From Cyanidium caldarium (lineage: Eukaryota > Rhodophyta > Bangiophyceae > Cyanidiales > Cyanidiaceae), in NCBI GenBank assembly GCA_026184775.1, contig JANCYW010000015.1, forward strand, positions 1-64,000: DNA of 64,000 nt. The letters run 5' to 3'. The notes below the pieces were generated by a model, which was not told the DNA's origin, made no database searches, and saw only the letters and a list, made by a program, of their open reading frames with translations. How positions within the stretch are numbered: position 1 is the first letter of the stretch; each line of letters begins with the position of its first letter. Position numbers and translations under genes: made by a program. Below, piece after piece: positions 29,244-37,599 of the stretch.

Positions 29244-30812
29244 ATGCGCGATTCGGGTAGCCGACGGGTCGGGGCGAGCGAGCCCGCGGCACCTGCAGCG
29301 CCGTCCGCGGCGGAGAGCGCGGGGCGGTCTGTTGAGGCAATGCCAACGCGACGACGCCGACGAGCTGGGGACGTCGCTGCCGCCACCGTGGATATGCAGA
29401 CCCCGGTCACTGCGCCCGGTGCGGCGGCTGCCGATTTGGGTGCTGCCGGGAACGCGAATGCGGGTCAGCGCCGTCGGGAGGCGTTGCCGCCGCTACCGCT
29501 GAATCAGCTGCTGGGAGTGTCGTCGTCATCGGGCAACGGTCGATCGGCGCACGCCGCTGAAGCCACTGGGAGTACGCCGACCACCGCTGGGGCGCAGGGC
29601 GGCAGCGGGCTGTCCGGACTGGGTCTGATGCTCAGCCCGACGCTGCTGATGGCGGTGAGCGCGGCACAGGAGGTGGAGGCAGCAGCAGCGGCTTCGGGCG
29701 GTGGTAATGCATCGGGTAATACGGCAGCGTCGCGGGCATCTTCGTCTCCAGCGGCGGCGTCTGCCGCGGCACATCCGACGACGACCGCGATACCGCCGCC
29801 GCCCACCGTCAATTGGTCGGGCAGCGGCGGCGGCAGGAGCGACCATGGCAACGCAACGATGCGGATGCCGATGCGCTCGCAAGTGGCGGCGCCGCCCGCA
29901 CCGGACAGTGCCGCCGACTCCACCAGCCCCGGCGCGGCGTTGTGGATGGACGAGGCCGGTCTGGACGCTGTCGGCGGCGGCAGCCTCGCGTATTCGCACA
30001 TGCCCGGCTCCGCCACTTACTACTTGGGCGATGGCCTCAGCACGCCCGGCCTCACCAACTGGTCGCCGCTGAAAGCGCCGGCCGCGCAGGTGCTGCCCTC
30101 GCCGTACCGCAGTTTTCTACCGCAGACGCCACATGTAGGCGGTAGTAGCGGTGGTGGCGCTCCGGGCGCCGCCCGCATCCCACCGCCGACTCCCTCGGCA
30201 CATCCGCCGGATCCACAACACCTGTCAGCGTTGTATGGCGCGGGTGAGGCGTATCCGGACGCGTCCATCTCCGGCGCTGACCCGATTGACAGCCACCCGC
30301 TGTACGTGTCCTTGTCCACCTCGGAGCGGCGGTTGGCGTCGGCGCTGCATCGAGCGCGGCGACGTGAGAAGATGGAGCGCGAACGAGCGCTACGTCGCGA
30401 AGCGCAGATACGCCAGCAACGCATGGGCGATGACGGGCCTTTAGAAGACGGCGGTGACGGCGGCGGCGCCGGCGGAGAACATTCGGCAGCCACTGGCGTC
30501 TCCACCGAAGGCGTACACAGCGTTAGCGCTGGTGGCGGTGCTGCAGGCACGAGCAGCACCGGCCGCAAACCGGTGCCGCCCGAGGTGCGGGAACGCCGCG
30601 CGCAACGCAACCGCGAGTCGGCGCGCCGCAGTCGTCTGGCGTTCAAACGGCGCATGGAGCAGCTGGAGCGCGACAATGCCGGTTTGCAGCAGACCGTCCG
30701 CGAGTACCGCGCGGAGATCGAACGGCTGCAAGCCGAAGTGCAACGACTGCATCAATTGGAGGCGGGGTCGGGGCACGGAATGTCCATGGCGCCTACCGCC
30801 GCGGGGAAGTAG
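29244..30812 (+). CDS. bZIP transcription factor
   Basis: Sequence-specific DNA-binding protein of 522 residues. The bZIP domain is C-terminal (about 450-505): the basic region RRAQRNRESARRSRLAFKRR carries the invariant Asn and the Arg nine positions later, followed by a leucine zipper with heptads at QLERDN, GLQQTV, EIERLQ and VQRLHQL. A second charged helix (HRARRREKMERERALRRE, about 375) lies upstream. The rest is disordered, rich in Gly, Ser, Ala and Pro. The frame opens with GTG at 29202; the first ATG is 29244. The target genes cannot be read from sequence. Confidence 0.92.
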   Translation: MRDSGSRRVGASEPAAPAAPSAAESAGRSVEAMPTRRRRRAGDVAAATVDMQTPVTAPGAAAADLGAAGNANAGQRRREALPPLPLNQLLGVSSSSGNGRSAHAAEATGSTPTTAGAQGGSGLSGLGLMLSPTLLMAVSAAQEVEAAAAASGGGNASGNTAASRASSSPAAASAAAHPTTTAIPPPPTVNWSGSGGGRSDHGNATMRMPMRSQVAAPPAPDSAADSTSPGAALWMDEAGLDAVGGGSLAYSHMPGSATYYLGDGLSTPGLTNWSPLKAPAAQVLPSPYRSFLPQTPHVGGSSGGGAPGAARIPPPTPSAHPPDPQHLSALYGAGEAYPDASISGADPIDSHPLYVSLSTSERRLASALHRARRREKMERERALRREAQIRQQRMGDDGPLEDGGDGGGAGGEHSAATGVSTEGVHSVSAGGGAAGTSSTGRKPVPPEVRERRAQRNRESARRSRLAFKRRMEQLERDNAGLQQTVREYRAEIERLQAEVQRLHQLEAGSGHGMSMAPTAAGK

Positions 30813-30992
30813 TTGCAGATGAGTTGGTGTAAGCAGTGGCGGCCAGTACAACGTCGAGCGGTGTTCATCGCGGAGGGCAACCGCATGCAGCGTTCATAAC
30901 ATCCTGCTCTCGATGGGCCAGCTACCTATCCAACTTTATCCCGTTGTCGCTATGCCACACACGCACACACGCTCTCTTTCATCCACTGTGTA

Positions 30993-32498
30993 TTACGTCG
31001 CCCCGGCCGTCTGGCGCTTCTCGGCACCGCCGCCACCTGCTGCGATTGGCGCCGCGCTGCCGTTGCCGTCGCTCGGCGCTCCGGCTGCCGCTCCCGGCGG
31101 CGCCGGTGGATCCACCCACACCCCATCCTCTTTCATCAGCGCGATCAACTCCGCCACGCCGCGACTCTCCGGCACGGTACGTATCTCTTCCCGCCCGCGG
31201 TATAAACTGATCTTGCCGGCGGACTTGCCCACGTAGCCGTAATCGGCGTCGGCCATCTCGCCCGGCCCGTTCACGATACAACCCATCACCGCGATGCTCA
31301 GCCCGGGCATGTGCTTGGTGGCGTCGCGCACCACGTGCAGCACCTCCTCGATGTTGAACAGCGTGCGCCCGCACGACGGGCACGCCACGTACTCCACCAT
31401 GGTGCGGCGCAGGCCGAGCGCCTGCAGAATGCTGTAGCACACCGGGATCTCTTTCAGCGGGTGTTCCGTGAGCGACACCCGAATGGTGTCGCCGAGGCCC
31501 TCGGCCAGCAACCCGCCGATGCCGATGCTGGACTTGATGCGGCCGTACTCGCCGTCGCCGGCCTCGGTCACGCCCAGGTGCAGCGGGTAGTCCATGTGTT
31601 CGGCGTCGAGCCGGCGCGCCAGCAGCCGATACGCCGCCATCATCACCGACACCTTGCTGGCCTTCATGCTGATCACAAGATTGTGGAAATCAAGCTCGCG
31701 ACACACCCGCACGCACTCCAGGGCGCTCTCCACCATGCCCTCGGGCGTGTCGCCGTGCGTGAACAGCATGCGCTCGCTGAGGCTGCCGTGATTCACTCCG
31801 ATACGCAACGCCTTGTCCTGCTCCTTCAGCGACAGAATCAGCGGGCGCAGCGTCTCCTTCAGCTTGGCGGCGGCCACCTGAAAGTCCCTCGGGGTGTACT
31901 CGGTGCGCGTCGGGTCCGGCTTTTCGAACACGTACAGTCCGGGGTTGATGCGCACCTTGTCCACGTGCTTGGCCACCTCCAACGCGATGGCCATGCCGTT
32001 GTGGTGCACGTCGGCCACCAGCGGCACGTCGCGGTACGTCTCCTGCAGGCGCTGCTTGATGAAGCCGACGGCGTGCGCGTGCGCCATGGAGGGCACGGTG
32101 AGGCGCACAATCTCGCAGCCGGCCTCGTGCAGCTCGCGTATGGCCTTGACGCACCCGTCCACGTCCAGCGTGTCCTCGTTGATCATGCTCTGCACCACCA
32201 CCGGATTCGAGCCGCCGATATACACGTCGCCCACGCGCACCGCCCGCGTTTGGCGACGTGGCATGGAGCCAGACGTGTCCAGGCCGTGCGTGCCCGTCTG
32301 GTCGCTCATGTAGTTTTTCGGTTTGGGCGGCCGCGCTGGCCCCACCACCTTGGCCACCAGAGGACGGAAGACGGGCAACCGACGCGCACGCACCGACCGG
32401 AACAGGTGGGGAGCGGGCGCCGGCGTCACCGAGGTAAACGAGGACGCGCGTGAACCGCCCGCCAACGGGGCGACGAGCGGTGGCGAGCACACCCACAT
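30993..32498 (-). CDS. ispG: 4-hydroxy-3-methylbut-2-enyl diphosphate synthase, plastid (IspG/GcpE)
   Basis: Penultimate enzyme of the plastid MEP pathway; a 4Fe-4S enzyme converting MEcPP to HMBPP. The 501-residue protein has an N-terminal Arg/Ser/Ala/Pro-rich extension (about 1-70), read as a transit peptide, then a TIM barrel ([54 protein letters not shown]) and the Fe-S domain with [10 protein letters not shown] and [22 protein letters not shown] holding the cluster ligands. The two domains are directly joined, as in cyanobacteria, without the large insertion of land-plant HDS. Upstream open frame starts with TTG, so the ATG at 32498 is used. Confidence 0.97.
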   Translation of the reverse strand: MWVCSPPLVAPLAGGSRASSFTSVTPAPAPHLFRSVRARRLPVFRPLVAKVVGPARPPKPKNYMSDQTGTHGLDTSGSMPRRQTRAVRVGDVYIGGSNPVVVQSMINEDTLDVDGCVKAIRELHEAGCEIVRLTVPSMAHAHAVGFIKQRLQETYRDVPLVADVHHNGMAIALEVAKHVDKVRINPGLYVFEKPDPTRTEYTPRDFQVAAAKLKETLRPLILSLKEQDKALRIGVNHGSLSERMLFTHGDTPEGMVESALECVRVCRELDFHNLVISMKASKVSVMMAAYRLLARRLDAEHMDYPLHLGVTEAGDGEYGRIKSSIGIGGLLAEGLGDTIRVSLTEHPLKEIPVCYSILQALGLRRTMVEYVACPSCGRTLFNIEEVLHVVRDATKHMPGLSIAVMGCIVNGPGEMADADYGYVGKSAGKISLYRGREEIRTVPESRGVAELIALMKEDGVWVDPPAPPGAAAGAPSDGNGSAAPIAAGGGGAEKRQTAGAT

Positions 32499-32916
32499 GG
32501 CGCAGGCCGAGTAGAGGTCTCGCGGGAATTCGCTATCGGTGACGATGAGTTCAGAGTGAGAGAGACAGAGAGAGAAGAGACAGGCTGATAAGCGTGTCCC
32601 GCTACACAACGACAGCGAGGAGCGAGAGCCGCAACGCGCTCCGTCGAGAAGGGCGGCGCGCACCCGTCGCTGAGCGAAACAGCGGTCGTGCGGCGTTGCG
32701 CGGGGAAATCGGCGCGCACGGCCTCCGCTGACCAACGACGATCACACCCCGCGGCTGTCGCGACGCCGTTCCGGACGCGGAGGGGAAGCACGCGGGAACG
32801 GGGACGAAACGAAGACAACACCGAGAGCATCAGCAAAGCGGACGGTGGTGCCCACACCGCAACGCTCTCTCTGTATCTCATACATACGTGCTCTACCCTG
32901 TACAGAGCATCTGCTC
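32499..32916. other. Intergenic, upstream of ispG
   Basis: The 418 bases between ispG and the DCAF13 stop hold a purine-rich GAGAGAGACAGAGAGAGA stretch near 32556-32577, likely promoter-proximal for ispG. No gene is supported. Confidence 0.5.
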
Positions 32917-34224
32917 CTACGAGTGCCGTTCTCGGCGTTCGGCCTTGCGTTGGCGACTGGCCAGCTCTTGATGTTTCTGGCGCAGCGCGTGATGGACACG
33001 GCGCGGCAGGTGGCGCTGTCGTAATAGCCGGCGCACTTCACCTACCTGGGAGAACTTGCGTTTGAGGGCGTTGGCGTGATCGAGGGCGCGGCGCTCACGC
33101 GGCAACAGCGGGCGCAGCGGCTCGGAGGCGTGCGTCTTCCACACCCGCACATTGCCGTCGTCGCTGCCGGACAGCAGGTAGTGGGCGTCGCTGGAGAAGC
33201 GCACCGCAAACACCCGTTGCATGCGTCGGGTGTAGTACACATCGCGCGCCTGTCGTGCGTGCGTGGGGTAGATGCGGACCAGCGAGTCGTAGCTGCCGGT
33301 GCACAATTCGCGCCCGGTGGGCGAGTAGTGCACGCTGAGTACCGCGCCGACATGTCCCACCTGAGTGCTACGCACTCGATCCAGTCGGCGCATGTCGTGA
33401 GTGTACACGTTGTGATCGTCGGTGGCCACGGAGAGCAGGTAGGTGTCCATCGGGTTCCAAGCTACTTCGTTGGCGCGCATCGGCAGGCGCGTGTTGCCCA
33501 CTGAGCCGCGCTGCCGCACGTCGAACAGGCGCACCCGGCGGTCCGCCCCGCTGCTGCTCAGCAGGGACGCATCGCTGGGGTGAAAGCGCACGCTGGTGAT
33601 GAGGGCGAGCTCCTCGGTGGCTGCGGCAGCGTCTTGCAGTCGCAGCATCGGTTCGGAACGGTCGGTGTGCCACAGCCACAGCTGGCCGGCTTCCGTGCCG
33701 GTGGCAAAGGTGGCCGTCGACGCAGAGTTCTCCAGCGCCACGTCCAGCGCACTGAAAGCGCTGCCGCGTGCCCGGAACACACTCGACGGCTGTTGCGGCG
33801 CGTCACCGAACGACTCGGGCCACTCCCACGCGCACACCCCACTGTCACCCGAACAGGAAAACAGCAGCCGCCCGTCCGCGCTGCTGGACAGCCCGACGAT
33901 CATGCCCCCGTGCGCCTGCGTGTTGCGCCACAGACATCCTCGCGACAGCCGCCACACCCGCAGCTCGCCGTCACCGGCACCGCTGGCCACGTCCGCCAGT
34001 CGACGCGGGTGCGTCGCCAGGCGGTACACCCCGTCGCAGTGTCCCTCGGCGGTGGTCACCAACGGCTGCGCCAGCGCTCGCTCCAATTTGGCGGCGTTCA
34101 GGGCGCGCTGATACTCCCGCGCCCGCTCGAACGGATGGAGGTCGGGATGGTAATTGCGGGTGCTGGCGGCCACCGTCGTCTGTCGGAGCTCTTTTTCTGA
34201 GCGGGAAAGTACATGGATACGCAT
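32917..34224 (-). CDS. DCAF13: DCAF13/Sof1, U3 snoRNP-associated WD40 protein
   Basis: WD40 protein of the small-subunit processome, needed for 18S rRNA maturation. The 435-residue length matches the family (about 445). It starts MRIHVLSRSEKE and has the Sof1 N-terminal signature RNYHPDLHPFERAREYQRALNAAKLERALAQPL. Seven WD-type repeats follow (SGAGDGELRVW, CSGDSGVCAWEW, SSSGADRRVRLFD, SVATDDHNVYTHDMR, CTGSYDSLVRIY, LSGSDDGNVRVW). The Sof1-specific C-terminal basic tail (LKRKFSQVGEVRRLLRQRHLP, HHALRQKHQEL) is complete. The ATG at 34224 begins the conserved N-terminus. Confidence 0.95.
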   Translation of the reverse strand: MRIHVLSRSEKELRQTTVAASTRNYHPDLHPFERAREYQRALNAAKLERALAQPLVTTAEGHCDGVYRLATHPRRLADVASGAGDGELRVWRLSRGCLWRNTQAHGGMIVGLSSSADGRLLFSCSGDSGVCAWEWPESFGDAPQQPSSVFRARGSAFSALDVALENSASTATFATGTEAGQLWLWHTDRSEPMLRLQDAAAATEELALITSVRFHPSDASLLSSSGADRRVRLFDVRQRGSVGNTRLPMRANEVAWNPMDTYLLSVATDDHNVYTHDMRRLDRVRSTQVGHVGAVLSVHYSPTGRELCTGSYDSLVRIYPTHARQARDVYYTRRMQRVFAVRFSSDAHYLLSGSDDGNVRVWKTHASEPLRPLLPRERRALDHANALKRKFSQVGEVRRLLRQRHLPRRVHHALRQKHQELASRQRKAERRERHS

Positions 34225-34558
34225 GGCGGAGGTGGGCGGACGACGTCGCCCGAGAAGGACACTCCCACCCGCAGCCGACGACGCGCGATGTCGACGCGCC
34301 GATCCGATCGGGTCCGGCTCGAGGGCCATTCGTTTCCACGTTGCAAGATCTCCTGCGAGGTGCCCTTCCGTCAAGAATTCACCCGAGGATCACACGCCAC
34401 GCAGACTGGACACACTTCTCACGGAACGAATAGATATCTCCGCTTCTTGCACGATTGTTGCTCTAGTCGTTCGGCACCGCCACCTGGTTGCAAACCGACA
34501 CTTCGGAGCGCCAGCGTGAATTGTTTCCAGTCTAATTCACGGAGAAAGGTTCCATAGT
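34225..34558. other. Divergent promoter region, DCAF13 and monooxygenase gene
   Basis: The 334 bases between the two starts contain no supported gene or clear promoter motif. The last 60 bases are less GC-rich than the surrounding sequence. Confidence 0.45.
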
Positions 34559-36202
34559 ATGGGTACGCAACCCGCCAAGGAAGCGCACAGTGCCTCTACA
34601 AATGGTGCCGTCGAGGTGGACGCACTGATTATTGGGGCTGGCGTTGCCGGTCTGTACCAACTGTACCAGCTGCGCAACGAGGGGCTCCGCGTCCTAGCCG
34701 TCGACACCGCCGCCGACGTGGGCGGCACCTGGTACTGGAACTGCTACCCGGGCGCAAAGTTCGATTCGGAGAGCTACGTCTACCAGTACTTGTTCGATGA
34801 ACGGTTGTACAAGGACTGGACCTGGAGCGAGCGCTATCCCAGCCAGCCGGAGATCGAACGCTGGATGCACTACGTCACCGAGCGGCTGGAGCTGCGACGC
34901 GACATCCGCTTCGGCACCACCGTCACCTCGGCAGTGTATGACGAGGCGCGCGGCCGCTGGATGGTCAGCACCGACCGCGGCGGCACCTTCGATACGCGTT
35001 TCCTGATCAGCTGCGGCGGCATGCTGTCCGCCCCGCTGGAGAAGCGCTTCCCCGGGCAGGAGCGCTTTAGCGGCCGCATCTTCCACACCGCGCGCTGGCC
35101 GCGCGAGCCGCTCGACCTCGCCGGTAAACGCGTCGGCGTGGTGGGCGTCGGCGCCACCGGCATCCAGGTGATTCAGACCATTGCGAGCGAGGTCGCTCAT
35201 CTCAAAGTGTTCGTGCGCACGCCGCAATACGTGGTACCGATGAAGAACCCTAAATACGGACCGCGGGAGGAGAAGGCCTACAAGGCACGGTTCGACGAGC
35301 TGCGCGACCTGCTGCCGCGCACTCATACCGGTTTCGAATACGAGATCAAGCACCGCTGGGCCGATCTCACCCCCGAGCAGCGCCGTGCGGTGCTGGAGGA
35401 GACATACGGCGACGGATCACTGCGGGCATGGCTCGGCGGCTTCCTCGAGATATTCACCGAGCCCGAGGTCAGCGAGCAGGTGTCCGAGTTTGTGCGCGAG
35501 AAGATGCGTGCACGGCTCAAGGACCCGAAGCTGATCGAGAAGCTGGTGCCGACGGATTACGGCTTCGGGTGCCGTCGCGTGCCCCTCGAGACGCGCTTCC
35601 TGGAGGTGTTTCATCGCGACAATGTGGAGGCGGTGAGCGTGCGCGACAACCCGATCGTCGAGGTGGTGCCCGAGGGTATCCGCCTGGACGACGGCACGGT
35701 ACACCCGCTGGACGTGATCGTCCTGGCCACCGGGTTTGATGCCGGGTCGGGCGCGCTCACCCGCATCGACATCCGCGGGCGCGACGGACGCAGCCTGCGC
35801 GACGACTGGAGCCGCGACATCCGCACCGCGCTCGGCATGATGGTGCACGGGTACCCGAACATGTTTATGACCGGAGCGCCGCTGGCCCCGTCGGCGGCGC
35901 TGTGCAACATGACCACCTGCCTGCAGCAGCAGATCGAGTGGATCACCGACTGCATCCGTTACATGCGCGGCAACGGGTACACAGTAATCGAACCGACCGC
36001 CTCCTTCGAAGAGGAGTGGGTGCGGCATCATGACGAGATGGCCAACACGACGCTGATCGCCAAGACCAACTCGTGGTACACGGGCACGAACGTCGAGGGC
36101 AAGCCGCGGCGCGTACTGTCGTACACCGCCGGCGTCGGCACCTACCGGCAGAAATGCACAAAGGTCGCCGAGGGTGGGTATCAGGGTTTCCAAATGGTCT
36201 GA
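34559..36202 (+). CDS. Baeyer-Villiger-type flavin monooxygenase
   Basis: FAD/NADPH enzyme of the cyclohexanone-monooxygenase family, inserting oxygen next to a ketone to give an ester or lactone. The 547-residue protein has the FAD Rossmann motif (ALIIGAGVAGL, about 22-32), the GGTWYWNCYPGAKFDSE segment (usual Arg replaced by Cys in WNRYPG), the BVMO fingerprint FSGRIFHTARWP (about 171-182) and the NADPH Rossmann motif VGVVGVGATGIQV. The C-terminal part also fits the family (VLATGFDAGSG, NMFMTGAPLAPSA). Substrate is unknown. Such enzymes are common in Actinobacteria and fungi and scarce in algae, so transfer from bacteria is plausible; base composition does not set it apart from neighbours. 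Confidence 0.93.
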   Translation: MGTQPAKEAHSASTNGAVEVDALIIGAGVAGLYQLYQLRNEGLRVLAVDTAADVGGTWYWNCYPGAKFDSESYVYQYLFDERLYKDWTWSERYPSQPEIERWMHYVTERLELRRDIRFGTTVTSAVYDEARGRWMVSTDRGGTFDTRFLISCGGMLSAPLEKRFPGQERFSGRIFHTARWPREPLDLAGKRVGVVGVGATGIQVIQTIASEVAHLKVFVRTPQYVVPMKNPKYGPREEKAYKARFDELRDLLPRTHTGFEYEIKHRWADLTPEQRRAVLEETYGDGSLRAWLGGFLEIFTEPEVSEQVSEFVREKMRARLKDPKLIEKLVPTDYGFGCRRVPLETRFLEVFHRDNVEAVSVRDNPIVEVVPEGIRLDDGTVHPLDVIVLATGFDAGSGALTRIDIRGRDGRSLRDDWSRDIRTALGMMVHGYPNMFMTGAPLAPSAALCNMTTCLQQQIEWITDCIRYMRGNGYTVIEPTASFEEEWVRHHDEMANTTLIAKTNSWYTGTNVEGKPRRVLSYTAGVGTYRQKCTKVAEGGYQGFQMV

Positions 36203-36768
36203 TCGCTACTGCGGACGAGAGGGAGTCGGAGGGATGCCATGGATGCCAGATGCATAGCCAGATAAAGGGTGATCGATGGATGATACCGTGCTCTCGAAAC
36301 CCTCCGCCCAGCGACGAGCGGCACCCTCCACATTGCGCACCATTGTCGCATTTCACGAACGACCGCACGCTCACCCTCACCTCTCCCTCCCAACCTGCGA
36401 CAATCCTGCCCCCTCCGATCGCCCGGCGCGCCCTGTTGTTGACACGCCTGCCGGTCCGATCTTGCGGCGCCTTGATCTTTTCGCCTCTACGTCTTCAAGA
36501 GCCGTGCTGCGGCACTCGTCTCTGTTGATCGGTACCGCGGGCCCGTTAACGTGTCAACAACAGTGATGCCGGCGGGGTGCACGTCTTTGCCGTCGATGCA
36601 GCTGGGCGACCGTTCAGCAGGCCGCGTTTGGGTTGTCGGTGCGCAGCTCAACGAGTCAGCAGGAGCACCAGTCGTAGCCCTCGTCGCGCGATAGCCTACA
36701 TCTGCTCCCGAAAAGCCATTGCCTGCTAGCGATCCCCGTTTCTGGCATTGCACTCTTAGAAAATCATC
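36203..36768. other. Intergenic interval before the K/Q/Y-rich gene
   Basis: These 566 bases carry no supported gene. Short frames are open on both strands but show no features. The sequence near the next start (TTAGAAAATCATCATG) is the most AT-rich part and probably 5' UTR. Confidence 0.5.
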
Positions 36769-37386
36769 ATGAAGCGCACCGTTGCACTCTTCTTCTTGGG
36801 CATGATGGCCTCGGCCGGCCTGACGTCGGCGGTGGAGCTGGAGACCGTCCAGCGCGGCTACTACGAGCAGCAGAACAGCGAGCCGTCGTACAAGCCGGAG
36901 CAGAAGAAGTTCGTCGAGACCAAGTACCCGATCAAGGAGCCGCAAAAGTACTACCCAGTGCAGGAGCAGCAGCAGCAGTACCAGGTGATCAACAAGCCGT
37001 CGTACCAGCCGCAATACAAGGAGGCCAAGCAGCCGATCGAGACCAAGCAGGCGAACTTTTACGTGCAGCAAAAGCAGGAGACCAAGCAGCCGATCGTGAC
37101 CAAGCAGGCGAACTTTTACGGGAAGCAAAAGCAGGAGACCAAGAAGCCGATCGAGACCAAGCAGGCGAACTTTTACGGGCAGCAAAAGAAGGTGACCAAG
37201 CAGCCTGTGGTGGAGCAGAAGAAGAAGGACTACGGCACGCAGAAGGAGTACAATGCGCTGCAGAAGCAGTACAACGGCAAGCAGTACAAGAACGATTACA
37301 TCCAAAAGAAGGAGACGAAGAAGCCGTACATCAACAAGAAGAAGTACTACGGCTACAAGAAGAACAGCCAGAAGAAGTACGAGTGA
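36769..37386 (+). CDS. Secreted Lys/Gln/Tyr-rich repeat protein
   Basis: A 205-residue protein with a clean signal peptide (about 1-21: MKRTVALFFLGMMASAGLTSA) and a mature part made almost only of Lys, Gln, Tyr, Glu, Pro and Asn. The centre has three tandem 19-residue repeats (residues about 87-143: KQPIETKQANFY, KQPIVTKQANFY, KKPIETKQANFY) and a degenerate fourth. The C-terminal part is YKNDYIQKK and KKYYGYKKN-like. It is strongly basic, lacks Cys and has no domain I recognise. The composition recalls extracellular adhesive or cross-linked matrix proteins in which Gln-Lys (transglutaminase) or Tyr (peroxidase) links form. That role is an inference. Confidence 0.8.
   Translation: MKRTVALFFLGMMASAGLTSAVELETVQRGYYEQQNSEPSYKPEQKKFVETKYPIKEPQKYYPVQEQQQQYQVINKPSYQPQYKEAKQPIETKQANFYVQQKQETKQPIVTKQANFYGKQKQETKKPIETKQANFYGQQKKVTKQPVVEQKKKDYGTQKEYNALQKQYNGKQYKNDYIQKKETKKPYINKKKYYGYKKNSQKKYE
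37027..37197 (+). repeat. Three tandem 57-base coding repeats
   Basis: Units start at 37027, 37084 and 37141 and each encodes 19 residues (KQPIETKQANFY plus VQQKQET or variant). A decayed fourth unit starts at 37198. They differ at only a few bases, in the K/Q/Y-rich secreted protein. Confidence 0.95.
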
Positions 37387-37599
37387 GTCGCCGTGGAGGC
37401 GGAGTTGATGTAAAGCGCACACAAGGGACAGAGTGGGGGAGAGCGGGGGTGGATTGGTCGACTGCGGCCGGGAAGGTTGCCAGTGATGGTGGTCTGCGGG
37501 CTGAACACAAGGTAAAGTGACCCAGCGTCTGGACAAAGACATGCGCGCTCTGCGAAACGTGAGTATCTCAAATGCACAAATCTCACACGCATGTACACA

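Noticed and set aside
30993-32735. ispG extended to a start at 32735
   Set aside because: The codon there is TTG and the extra 79 residues are Arg/Ser/Leu-rich without meaning; the ATG at 32498 gives a transit-peptide-like N-terminus.
36487-37542. Minus-strand frame of 351 codons rich in Leu and Val
   Set aside because: It mirrors the AAG/CAG/TAC-rich plus-strand gene; Leu runs are the reverse of Lys/Gln codons. It looked like a membrane protein at first.
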